Of a stretch of DNA of 64,000 nucleotides, positions 43,265 to 53,912 are shown piece after piece. Source of the stretch: Haematobia irritans. Its lineage: Eukaryota; Arthropoda; Insecta; Diptera; Muscidae. The DNA is taken from contig NC_134398.1 of the NCBI RefSeq assembly GCF_050003625.1, positions 70,998,891 through 71,062,890 on the forward strand, written 5' to 3'. Position numbers and translations under genes: made by a program. Positions within the stretch are counted from its first letter, which is position 1; each line of letters opens with the position of its first letter. The notes below the pieces were generated by a model. That model did no database searches. It was given only the letters and a program-made list of their open reading frames with translations, and had not been told where the DNA came from.

Positions 43265-43860
43265 TTCGTATCCTTGCCTAACATTTGAAATCAAATAATG
43301 AGCCAAAAGATATGGGATCGATGATTTATATGACGATTTATTGATAAATATCTTAGGCTTCCAAGGAAAATACATTCCTCCGGAACGAAATTTTAGACAA
43401 ACGAAATTCAGAATGAATTTTATTTGCTTTTAGCTTCAAAAGAAAAACTGTCTAAAATCTCGTTCTTCAGAAAACAAAAACACTTCTTTCAATGTGTCCA
43501 CAGATTTTATTTAAAGATAATTTTATTCAAATTATAATTTACTGTTTTTCAAGTTCATTGTAGATTATCTTGTACCCAAAAAATTGCAAAATATACTAAA
43601 AAATACTTTTTAAATGTTTGACTTTAAGGGGTTTAATGATAAATGTGGTTATTAAGTTCGAATTTAGCCGTTAAAATCGTCATTTTTCACGATTACTCTT
43701 ATTTAATAATCCATTTCAATGAATATTAACTTTATGAATAGTTGCTTTGGGCTATCCCCATCAAGTTATATTAAAATTTGCATTAACGAAGTATAATTTA
43801 ATTCCGTTTTTGCAAATTTGTTTCTGATTTTATCAGCTAAACTCGTACTTAGTACTCATA

Positions 43861-44318
43861 TTAAGGTTCGACGTGTTTTTCACTATAAAAATTATGACTT
43901 TGGACAGCCTGACCTGGCCACCAATTCAGCCTGAACGACTCCTTTGAATTGAATACGGAATTATGAACCACCATTGGAGTGTTTTCAGCTTGTACAAGCT
44001 CATCGAAACCAAACAACTCTGAATGTCTAGTTGAAATATCGAATACAGATTCATTATCCGACATATGTGAGCTTCTTTTTATTGCCTGATGATTTTTGCG
44101 TTTATTGCCAATAGAATTTGATCGATCACAGCCTGATGATTTTTCAGTAGCTTTGAGCTTGTTGTTGCGCCAGCGCCAGCCTCATCTTTTGCTCTTTGTT
44201 GCTCGAAAGATTGAGTTAAATCTTGACATTCGAGGTTTTCCTCTGGTTCCCAAGTATTTTCTGATTGTAAACGCCGTTGACACAGATCGACGCGCATTTT
44301 TATAGTCTTGAGCAACAA
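43861..44318 (-). CDS. paired small ORFs in the right arm (mirror copy)
   Basis: Codes for the same two peptides as 27696-28153 with no amino-acid differences seen (79-codon ORF at 44318-44079, 67-codon ORF at 44064-43861). It points into the element, in the same direction as the transposase gene, so it could contribute a 5' exon to a long minus-strand transcript. No evidence for that splice was found. Confidence 0.4.
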
Positions 44319-45168
44319 TTAGTTTATCAAAAGTCGGCCAAATTTGATAAATTGTGTTCAGCTTGATTTCGGCGAAAAAAAAAGAGCGCCATTAGTGCAC
44401 ACAGCGAATGAACTTTATTATTCCAACAGTGATGCCAAAGGGATTTTTGAAAGTTCCCTACGAAATTTCAAAAAATCCTTTTTCAAGAAGGGGAAAAATA
44501 ATAAAATCACATATTGTAAGAAAATAAAGAATGTTATGAAATTCAATTTTGTTAAAAATATCATTGCAATAAACATTATTGAATAAATAAAGGTATAGCA
44601 CGACAGGCGCATTACGCTTACTACACATTTTTGGGGATTTTATAAAAGAACACATGGCAACTCTCGGCTGAATCCATTGAAATCATGAATGTTTGAAATG
44701 AATACAGGTGTCCTTGTCTTGTTCTCTTAATGTTACTTACAATAGACGACACACATACCATATTGTCTTTTTCTCGCATATTTTCCCTCCACAGTAAACA
44801 AAATGTAAACGGGTTTAATAGCACAACAATTTAATGAATGTAGGTCTGTTCGCTACTTTTTCAAGTAATATTCATTAAAAAACTTATTTGTAAAAAACAA
44901 AAATAAATGTGAATTTTGACGTATCTTAATGGCAGAATATCTGTAGCATACATTTATGAATGATTTTACAGAAACGGGAGAATTTGAACAGACATACGTT
45001 TGGCACCCTATGTTAGCGAACATTTCGTGAGATATCATAATAATTTGGTTAAATTTTTATCCTGTAAACTATACATAAGCAACTCAAATGTTGCTTTCCA
45101 AACGAAATTTGCACAGGCGTAGAATTCTATATCAAAGTGTGCTTTATTCAAATTTGGAAGAGAAGTAT

Positions 45169-47738
45169 CCGTAATAATTGGTCTAAATATAATTGCCCCC
45201 CTTTATCTCGTTAACTAGATGACCTACGCCTCTGGCGTTTGGGGGAGAGGTTTCTCCTAGCTTGGGGCTAATATGCTATACCCACTTTTGCCTTTTAACT
45301 CTTCCTAGAAATGCCCGAAAATCGACCCACAAAATTGGCCTAAATATAATTGACCCCCCTCAGACTTAAAGCCCAGCTACGCTCATGGAATCTCCAGAAT
45401 AGTCTTCTACGCCCTTAAAGCTAATAGATTCAATTAATTTTTTTTTTAAACTGCGACCCATCAATATTTTTAGCTCTTAGAAATTACATTAATGTCCCCC
45501 CTTTTTTCTCGTTAACTAGATGACCTACGCCTCTGGCGTTTGGGGGAGAGGATTCTCCTAGCTCGGGGCTAATATGCTATACCCACTTTTGCCTTTTAAC
45601 TCTTCCTAGAAATGCCCGAAAATCGACCCACAAAATTGGTCTAAATATAATTGACCCCCCTCAGACTTAAAGCCCAGCTACGCTCATGGAATCTCCAGAA
45701 TAGTCTTCTACGCCCTTAAAGCTAATAGATTCAATTGAATTTTTTTTAAAAACTGCGACCCATCAATGTTTTTAGCTCTTCGAAAATACATTAATGTCCC
45801 CCCTTTTATCTCGTTAACTAGATGACCTACGCCTCTGGCGTTTGGGGAAGAGGATTCTCCTATCTCCGAGCTAATGCCCTATACCCACTTTTGCCTTTTA
45901 ACTCTTCCTAGAAATGCCCGAAAATCGACCCAGAAAATTGGCCTAAATATAATTGACCCCCCATCAGACTTAAAGCCCAGCTACGCTCATGGAATCTCCA
46001 GAATAGTCTTCTACGCCCTTAAAGCTAATAGATTCAATTGAATTTTTTTTAAAAACTGCGACCCATCAATATTTTTAGCTCTTAGAAATTACATTAATGT
46101 CCCCCCTTTTATCTCGTTAACTAGATGACCTACGCCTCTGGCGTTTGGGGGAGAGGATTCTCCTAGCTCGGGGCTAATATGCTATACCCACTTTTGCCTT
46201 TTAACTCTTCCTAGAAATGCCCGAAAATCGACCCAGAAAATTGGCCTAAATATAATTGACCCCCCATCAGACTTAAAGCCCAGCTACGCTCATGGAATCT
46301 CCAGAATAGTCTTCTACGCCCTTAAAGCTAATAGATTCAATTGAATTTTTTTTAAAAACTGCGACCCATCAATGTTTTTAGCTCTTAGAAAATACATTAA
46401 TGTCCCCCCTTTTATCTCGTTAACTAGATGACCTACGCCTCTGGCGTTTGGGGGAGAGGATTCTCCTAGCTCGGGGCTAATATGCTATACCCACTTTTGC
46501 CTTTTAACTCTTCCTAGAAATGCCCGAAAATCGACCCAGAAAATTGGCCTAAATATAATTGACCCCCCATCAGACTTAAAGCCCAGCTACGCTCATGGAA
46601 TCTCCAGAATAGTCTTCTACGCCCTTAAAGCTAATAGATTCAATTGAATTTTTTTTTAAAAACTGCGACCCATCAATATTTTTAGCTCTTAGAAATTACA
46701 TTAATGTCCCCCCTTTTATCTCGTTAACTAGATGACCTACGCCTCTGGCGTTTGGGGGAGAGGATTCTCCTAGCTCGGGGCTAATATGCTATACCCACTT
46801 TTGCCTTTTAACTCTTCCTAGAAATGCCCGAAAATCGACCCACAAAATTGGCCTAAATATAATTGACCCCCCTCAGACTTAAAGCCCAGCTACGCTCATG
46901 GAATCTCCAGAATAGTCTTCTACGCCCTTAAAGCTAATAGATTCAATTGAATTTTTTTTAAAAACTGCGACCCATCAATGTTTTTAGCTCTTAGAAAATA
47001 CATTAATGTCCCCCCTTTTATCTCGTTAACTAGATGACCTACGCCTCTGGCGTTTGGGGGAGAGGATTCTCCTATCTCCGAGCAAATGCCCTATACCCAC
47101 TTTTGCCTTTTAACTCTTCCTAGAAATGCCCGAAAATCGACCCAGAAAATTGGCCTAAATATAATTGACCCCCCATCAGACTTAAAGCCCAGCTACGCTC
47201 ATGGAATCTCCAGAATAGTCTTCTACGCCCTTAAAGCTAATAGATTCAATTGAATTTTTTTTTAAAAACTGCGACCCATCAATATTTTTAGCTCTTAGAA
47301 ATTACATTAATGTCCCCCCTTTTATCTCGTTAACTAGATGACCTACGCCTCTGGCGTTTGGGGGAGAGGATTCTCCTAGCTCGGGGCTAATATGCTATAC
47401 CCACTTTTGCCTTTTAACTCTTCCTAGAAATGCCCGAAAATCGACCCACAAAATTGGCCTAAATATAATTGACCCCCCTCAGACTTAAAGCCCAGCTACG
47501 CTCATGGAATCTCCAGAATAGTCTTCTACGCCCTTAAAGCTAATAGATTCAATTGAATTTTTTTTAAAAACTGCGACCCATCAATGTTTTTAGCTCTTAG
47601 AAAATACATTAATGTCCCCCCTTTTATCTCGTTAACTAGATGACCTACGCCTCTGGCGTTTGGGGGAGAGGATTCTCCTATCTCCGAGCTAATGCCCTAT
47701 ACCCACTTTTGCTTTTTAACTCTTCCTAGAAATGCCCG
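45169..47738 (-). repeat. tandem array of about 303-bp units (right arm)
   Basis: Mirror of 24276-26845 with the same order of A, B and hybrid units, including the hybrid fifth unit. This is hard to explain unless the arms are young or kept alike by conversion. Confidence 0.95.
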
Positions 47739-47996
47739 AAAAAGTCCAATGAATGTAAAATACATCTTTCCATATTTTTTTGAATTGCATTTATATTACT
47801 CTAAATAACTTTTTGCTCAAAATTGTGTTAAGTATACACGCGTTTTCGTTCAGAAAATGTGTCATGAAGCAAAATATATTTAATTTGTTTCAAAAAAGTC
47901 TTAAATTCGCAACAAAAAAGAAAATTATAAAAAAATTAAAGTGGTTTGTGTCTTCGCTAAAACAACTTTAGAAAACAACTTTAACTTCACACCCTT

Positions 47997-48005
47997 GTTT
48001 AGTCA
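47997..48005. repeat. target-site duplication, right copy (GTTTAGTCA)
   Basis: Identical to 24009-24017. The bases after it (ATGCATGGTTTTAAGCTGAG) continue the host repeat that stops at 24017. Confidence 0.85.
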
Positions 48006-49258
48006 ATGCATGGTTTTAAGCTGAGATCAGAAACAACAATAATTTTTCGATCATATGATCTTAGTACTAGGTTTTAGAAGAAATGTGTGTTCATATAAAA
48101 TAATAATTAGAAAAAACGAACAAGCAATTTAGTCAACTATCAGCTAGAGAAATATCTATGCAACCGTTCAGGTGTTAGTGTTGCCAATAGTTAATGAAAG
48201 TTAAAAGCAAATCCCAGTATACTACAAATGTAATTACCTAACTCAGTAAACGTAAACGTATAGAGATTTCAAATGACAATAAAAAGTGCAAAATTTGCCA
48301 AATATAAGGCTCAGTCAAAGTTTAGCTAAAGATTTCATAATATTATGTATTAATAACATTAGATGACACAATAATTTGGGCAAGCAATGTAGAGTGAGAA
48401 CATTTTTTTCACAGAAACTTCCTTAAGTTATTATTGTATTTGTTTTTATTTATTAATAACTATCTTCCGATGAAATATATTCCTTGTAAGTTTCATACGA
48501 TCGCTTTTTAAGAATTTTCCGATTTTCTGTTATATTTTTCTCTTTTGAAAATATTTGTTTAAATTAGAAACGTTAAAAATCCAAACATTTTCTTAACTGA
48601 CATATACATGGCCTAGTGGAAAGTGTATTTCCTTACAAACTATATGGTTCGCTTCGATATTTCATTGTTTGTATTACAGAACAAGAGCTGAATAATCCTG
48701 TGAAAGTGAGAAATATATGAAGGAAGATGGAAGGAATTACACAGAAAAGTTAAAAAAAAAACAACAAAAATTTTATATATTTGTTTACACCCTCAAATTG
48801 CATATGTCACAAACCTATTTTGCAGGAAACACATTTATTATGGGATACTGTCGAAACACTACTCGTATGATGTTTATTTTTTATGAACATATAATATGTT
48901 TGGAAGCACTTTGTCCCAAATATTATAACATGTTTGGTGACATTTTTTATGAACATATAATATGTTTGGAAGCACTTTGTCCCAAATATTATAACATGTT
49001 TGGTGACAACGGTGGAGTATTTTCAAAAGAAAGTTTATGTTTTAAGAAATAGAACACAGTTGGATTTTCTCTATGCTCAGTTTGGCAACCATTCTTGGTT
49101 GATTTATTCCAAATCCAATTTCACTGGCTAGTTCATAAGACTTATTTCAAATATCTTTTATTTTTGAGTCAACATTTTTGCACAAAAATAAAAATCGACA
49201 AAGGACTTTAACATTTATTTTCCAGAGGACTGACCATACCATACATATTTCTACTCAT
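48006..49258. other. right flank, non-coding, with a 66-bp direct duplication
   Basis: TTATGAACATATAATATGTT with its following ~45 bp is present twice (from 48881 and 48947), which makes the 111-codon open frame look repetitive. Similar AACATATAATATGTTTGGAAG sequence recurs near 57570-57640, so it belongs to a dispersed repeat. Confidence 0.5.
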
Positions 49259-49990
49259 TTACAACAATGATAAACGGTAAGCCTGAACAGTTTCATATCG
49301 ATCGGTCCACTCATGTGCTTTGCCACAATGACTCAATAAAAGGCCATATCTTTGTGGGAATGCTGTTTGCAATCTGGACAAGATATCATGTTCCAAATAT
49401 CTTTTCGACGTCCAGCGACAGGCATATGGCGAGATACAACTTTGACATTTCCTCAAAGAATCTTTATTCACCTCCATGTGGGGCAAACATTGAAAAGCCC
49501 AAGGTGGGCGTCGATTCGTGTCAGTCCAGCAACATTCACAGCCTGGTGTACATAAGCATGGTTGCGAGCCTTGAGAGAAAGTCCTGGAATTATTCTTACA
49601 ACGATATAAACTGTATCGATGTATTGCTCCAATTCTCTCTGGAAATTCTGCATCCTTCTCGAATCCCAACCATTTTTCCAGAATTTCCCAATGTGAGTGA
49701 TTAGGCTCTCTTTTACGGATCAATTGGAATTTTCGCCACAGATCTGATCGACGCACATTATCATAGTTACCACCATTTCGAGTGCGATATAGTTTATAGA
49801 GTTCATTGTGGAATTCAGGATACAGGCTTATGCTACGTCCAAATTTAGTCATTTCAAAGTAAAACAAGGATCGTATTCCATATGTTAGGTGTTTGATGTG
49901 GTCGAAAATTTTGATATTCATTGCAGTCAAAGAGGAAGCATCCAAAAGTAGTAACGTTCGGCCATTTATAAGATTTTCACGAAACGTATT
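49259..49990 (-). CDS. SAM-domain protein, downstream exon
   Basis: It follows a good acceptor (...TATATTTTCAG; AG at 49991-49992) and continues the SAM domain begun at 55977-55708 in phase 0: 'NTFRENLINGRTLLLLDASS' and 'MNIKIFDHIKHLTYGIRSL', the expected second half with the F.EN.I.G..LL.L and MGI...H patterns. A conserved-looking segment follows ('EFHNELYKLYRTRNGGNYDN', 'RRSDLWRKFQLIRKREPNHS', 'HWEILEKWLGFE'). From about 49640 the frame turns Cys/Trp-rich. Either a donor-like GTT|GTAAGA near 49612 ends the exon or a frameshift occurs; the neighbouring frame ('FQRELEQYIDTVYIVVRIIP') also reads as protein. The 3' limit is therefore uncertain. SAM domains mediate protein-protein association. 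Confidence 0.75.
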   Translation of the reverse strand, partial: NTFRENLINGRTLLLLDASSLTAMNIKIFDHIKHLTYGIRSLFYFEMTKFGRSISLYPEFHNELYKLYRTRNGGNYDNVRRSDLWRKFQLIRKREPNHSHWEILEKWLGFEKDAEFPERIGAIHRYSLYRCKNNSRTFSQGSQPCLCTPGCECCWTDTNRRPPWAFQCLPHMEVNKDSLRKCQSCISPYACRWTSKRYLEHDILSRLQTAFPQRYGLLLSHCGKAHEWTDRYETVQAYRLSLL

Positions 49991-50099
49991 CTGAAAATAT
50001 ACAATTGAGAACAAGCTATTTTAGTAATAAAATCCAAAGTTGGGAATATTTAATTCGGTCAACTGAATTATATACTGTATTTTGTACACGCGCAATGTA

Positions 50100-51165
50100 C
50101 AGTCGACTCTCGATAATTTGAAACTCAAGGGACAAGAGAAAATAGAAAAAGTTCAAATTACCAAGTGTTTCAAAATAACAAGAGTTCAAATTATCGAGAG
50201 AGAACAGCGAAAAACTTCAAATAAACAGGAGTATTAATAAATCAGGAAAATTAGTTTTATTTCATATTATTTAAAAAAAATGTGTTATTTTCTTCAGAGT
50301 TAGCGATCTATCGTTATCTAATGAATTTTCTATTGTTATGAGTGCTGAATAGAATTAGTCACTTGTGTCAGTTCTAAAGGCGTAGGAGCATAGATTATTA
50401 ATAAATTTCCTTGCCTCGCTCAATGTGACTGTATTCAGCGGTTGGTCTTTTTCATTTTCCTCCTTGTTTTTTGTCCAAATCTAAAAGTTCAGCATCAGTA
50501 AGAACTCCATGAACACAGATGTTAGTATCAACTTGAACAAAATCCTCAAAAGTTAAATCTCCACAGTTAGGTAGAAGTCCCCACCCAGGGTGCGTACTCG
50601 AAAATATTGATAGTTCTGATAACTATGGCTCATTATCTGTTTGTCTAAACCCGCACTTTTTGAAACAGTTTTTAAGAGTCTTAGGGTTGACATTTTTCCA
50701 GGCCTTATCGAGCATCTTTACAGCAGCTAAAACAGCTATATTCACCTTTTCATTCTTTTAAAGCTATCCAGCACAAGAGAAACAATTACTCTGGTAGAGA
50801 GTTTTAAAGTTCTGGATAATGCCTTGGTCTAATGGCTGCATCTTTGATGTCGTGCTGGGTGGAAAATATATCACGTGATCTAAGGGGAGTGGGTTATTAT
50901 GCACGGCGTAGTTATACAAAACAGTAAGATTTTGCGTTTTTCCTTTTTCATGTCATCGTTAACCGAGGAATCACGGACTTCAAGATAGAGAGAGTAAAAT
51001 AACAGAAATTCAAATTATAGAATATTGGCGAAAAAGATGCCATTCCTACGGCTTCAAATTATCAAAGTGTATAACTCGTACTGGCTTTTTTCGATTTATC
51101 GGTAAAAGACTTCAAATAATCAAGGGATTCAAATTAACGAATGTCAAGTTATCGAGAGTCGACTG
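50100..51165 (-). mobile_element. deleted Tigger/pogo-type transposon
   Basis: Ends CAGTCGACTCTCGATAATTT and mirror, flanked by TA (50098-50099, 51166-51167). On the minus strand near 50900-50790 a frame reads 'VIYFPPSTTSKMQPLDQGII' and 'QNFKTLYQ', the conserved LPPNTTS..QPLDQG..-.FK..Y block around the last catalytic Asp of Tigger transposases. The rest of the ~1.5-kb coding region is absent or broken. At 1,066 bp it is an inactive internal deletion derivative. Confidence 0.8.
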
Positions 51166-51702
51166 TAGTACCAATCCAAAGACTGTTCAAAGGTATCTTT
51201 TGTAGTCAAATAAATTAATAACGGACCAAAATTAAATTTAAGCCCAATTTGCATCTGAAGAGATTGCAACTACATGCCAATAAAAAAACGTTGTTTTTTT
51301 CTTACAGTTTTTTTTTTAATTTCTGCGAAAATTTAAAACTCTTATTACCAAAACCTCTGGTACAAAATTTTCTTAGCGATCTATGTCTTATCTAAGAATA
51401 TAAATGTTCTCTCTTAAATGTTAACTGGTAGTCCAGCCCATTCAATAAATTAATCAATTGGGAGCAATCCAATAAAGTCCTCTAACCCGAAAAAGGGAAT
51501 AAAAAACGGGTCACAAATTTGTTTTCTATGCTACTTAAAACTACTTAAAACTAGTAATGAAGGTATTTACATGAATAAAATAAACAAAATTAAAATAATA
51601 TAAATTAAAATAAAATAAAATAGAATAAAAGTCTAATATATTAGTATATAAAGCCGAACATCTTATCGAAATCTTTGGCATCTACAATCAAGTATTCGGT
51701 TC

Positions 51703-52011
51703 CCAGCAAAAAAAAAGCTTAGCGAAAAAAGTAGTGAAAATGTTATTTTTGGATTCGGAAGGGGTACAAATTTGACACAGAAGCGATGAATTTAACACAG
51801 GACGGATGCCCACCATTTTAACAGCCGTTGCACTGAATTTGCATCACTTTTTAAGGTGTGATGCGAATTCAGAATTAATTAAAAATATGAAAAAAGCGAG
51901 TTTTAAAAAAATTGACTTCCTGGGCAGTAGAAGTAAAGAACATCATTGGGAGGACATTTTTGGAAGTGCTTTTAAAGTTGTGACTTTAGAAGAACTTTGA
52001 AATTTTTTGCT
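51703..52011. mobile_element. small MITE with CCCAGCAAAAAA ends
   Basis: Left CCCAGCAAAAAAAAA and right TTTTTTGCTGGG mirror each other about 310 bp apart. No clean target duplication. The open frame at 51806-52000 lies inside and shows no known motif. The right end abuts a mini-me-like tail (GGCCTGCCCGCACTTACCGC) near 52080. Confidence 0.45.
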
Positions 52012-53155
52012 GGGGTTGTAGATGCCATTATTTAGTAGCACTTTCTACGCAACTTATGGTGGAGGGTACATAAGATTTGGCCTGCCCGCACTTACCGCCG
52101 TTTACACTTGTCTAAACATAGAATATTTGCACAGTTGAAGTGATTATACACGACCATTTATTTATCCATTTAATGTCGCTGGGATCCACACAGAAAAAAA
52201 GTGTCTCGTAAATTTAAGCAGATTTTTACAATAATTTATTACAAGAATTTTCCAGAATTTTAGTTCAACTACTACTCGAAAAGAAATTTAACAAATTTTA
52301 AGTAGCAATCGCTTAGTTCATGGCCTACAAAATACGATGGAAATTTCCTTAAAAATTTTCTTAACTGGTAGTTAAAAATTCTATCGTCATATTATAAAAC
52401 TACTTATGAAATGTAAATAACTTTCTAAATCATAAGTGCAATTTACTATAAAGAGTTTTTGTATGAGAAAATATTTTTTATGGTTAATTCCTATAGTTAA
52501 TAATAGTTGGTACAACATTTAAGAGTATTGTTTTTAGAGTAAATTGTGGACAGATGCGATGAACTAATGCATAGTACAGAGATCTTTCTCGGCAAAGTGG
52601 AATATGTTTAATGTAAAGATGATGTTACTTGATTTTATTTTTTTTTTTTGAGAGTGAGAGCATGCAATGCAATAATGAGAAATGGTAGCCAGTGATGGGT
52701 ATGTTGTGTATATCTGAGCGTGGGGTTGTTTTTATTTTTGTTCTTTCAGTGGTTTGTGTGTGTGTGTTTGTTATTCGCGAATGGTTTATTTGTCTGGATG
52801 AGGTGTTGTTTTCAATGAAGGAATGTTTTGGTTTTGCTTGGTTTTGTTTAGCATGTTTCAGTTGTATAATTGGCGTGGGCTGTTGCATCTTTTTAGCAGG
52901 TATGTAACAAGGGAATATAAAGGTATGGAATATTTTGGTGTTATTGGTGTTTGTTTGGTGTGTTCCTTCAAATAAAAGTTATTACTATTTTAGCGATGAG
53001 ATGTACGAAGGCGAAGTGATGATCGAAAGCTTAGAAAAAAGTTGTTAAGAATGTTCAATATTTAGGAAAAGATGCTGAAATGGAAAGTATATTGAAATTG
53101 TTTTACCTAATTTAATTTTTATTATTCAATGCAAAAAATAAATATTCAATTTCAG

Positions 53156-53820
53156 AGTAATTCCACATGAGTTTGGGAAATTTTTTGTTACGCCTCAGCG
53201 TATAGTTTAACCAAAAATTGGTAAGTATTCTTTTTAAAATGTGGTTTTCTTTTAAAAAGAATATTTTTATGTAGATTATTATTTTTTGCTAATTGCTTTT
53301 TGAAACCAGTTTAATGCTTTTCTTTGCTGTAAAAAATATTTAATTTCAGAGCAACCCCAGATGGATTCGGGAAAATTTTTATATTTCTCCTCAGCGTATA
53401 ATTTAATAGAGAAGTGGTAAGTTTTCTTTTAAAAATTGGCTTTCTTTTCACTAGAATATTTACGTTTTTATGACCTTTTTATTATCAAAATTACAGGTTT
53501 TTAATACCTTATTTTAGTATTACTTTAATCAAAAAAAAAAAAAAATGGAAACCAATTTAATATTTTTAATGTAAAAAACAAATATTTAATTTCAGAATAA
53601 CAATTTGAAAACATTTTTATGAATTGGTAAGCTTTCTTTAACATTCTTTTAACCAGAACATTTAGTTTTTATATCCATATTATTATTTCTTTAATTAGAT
53701 TTTTTGGAAACCAATTTAATGTTTTTATTTCAAAAATAAGTATTTAATTTCAGAGTAACCCCAAATGAATTTGGATAACTTTTTACATTTCCCCTCAGCG
53801 TACAATTTAATAGAGAATTG
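53156..53820 (+). repeat. tandem array of four exon-like units with conserved splice sites
   Basis: Segments 53156-53220, 53350-53416, 53596-53626 (shortened) and 53754-53820 are alike. Each is preceded by a TT(T/C)AATTTCAG-type acceptor and followed by G|GTAAG. The 'exons' are 65-67 bp (31 in the short one), and the spacers between are also alike (ACCAATTTAAT...AAAAATA). In one frame they give variants of a peptide like 'VTPNEFG.LFTFPLSVQFN', with a stop in some copies. It looks like a tandemly duplicated small exon, now decaying, on the strand opposite the SAM gene. Confidence 0.6.
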
Positions 53821-53912
53821 GTAAGTTTTATATCAAAACTTTGTATTTCTTTTAACAAGAATATTTATTTTATTATGTCCTTCACATCGATAACAACACA
53901 GTTTTATGAGTT

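Larger units (their letters stand above)
24018..47996. mobile_element. giant 24-kb foldback Mutator-like transposon
   Basis: A 23,979-bp element begins AAGGGTGTGAAGTTAAAG and ends with its mirror. Both arms are 4,732 bp; every position in one maps to 72014 minus its partner, with no length change seen along the arm. A 9-bp duplication, GTTTAGTCA, flanks it. The 14.5-kb interior encodes one large transposase-like gene on the minus strand (36945-33260) with MULE DDE motifs. Long inverted repeats with internal tandem units plus a 9-bp target duplication are the hallmarks of Drosophila Foldback/NOF, which is grouped with Mutator-like elements. The Ulp1-type protease domain in the gene is not something I know from NOF. 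Recent insertion or ongoing arm-to-arm conversion is inferred from the arm identity. Confidence 0.9.
43265..47996 (-). repeat. right terminal inverted repeat arm (4,732 bp)
   Basis: Exact-length mirror of 24018-28749; matching open frames fall at coordinates summing to 72014. Contains the same tandem array at about 45169-47738 and the paired small ORFs at 43861-44318. Confidence 0.95.

Noticed and set aside
24018..47996. Polinton/Maverick or viral integration
   Set aside because: No DNA polymerase B, packaging ATPase, capsid or retroviral-type integrase was seen. The DDE motifs are MULE-like, and the duplication is 9 bp rather than the 6 bp of Polintons.
24018..47996. Two independent insertions in opposite orientation rather than one element
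   Set aside because: The outer flanks form one continuous host repeat with a single 9-bp duplication, and the inner arm borders have no duplication of their own.
49267..49704. 145-codon plus-strand ORF
   Set aside because: Antisense shadow of the SAM-domain exon, which has splice signals and a matching first exon.
52692..52907. 71-codon ORF rich in Cys, Val and Phe resembling a membrane peptide
   Set aside because: Composition is driven by a (TG)n run and T-rich DNA; no conservation or signal visible.
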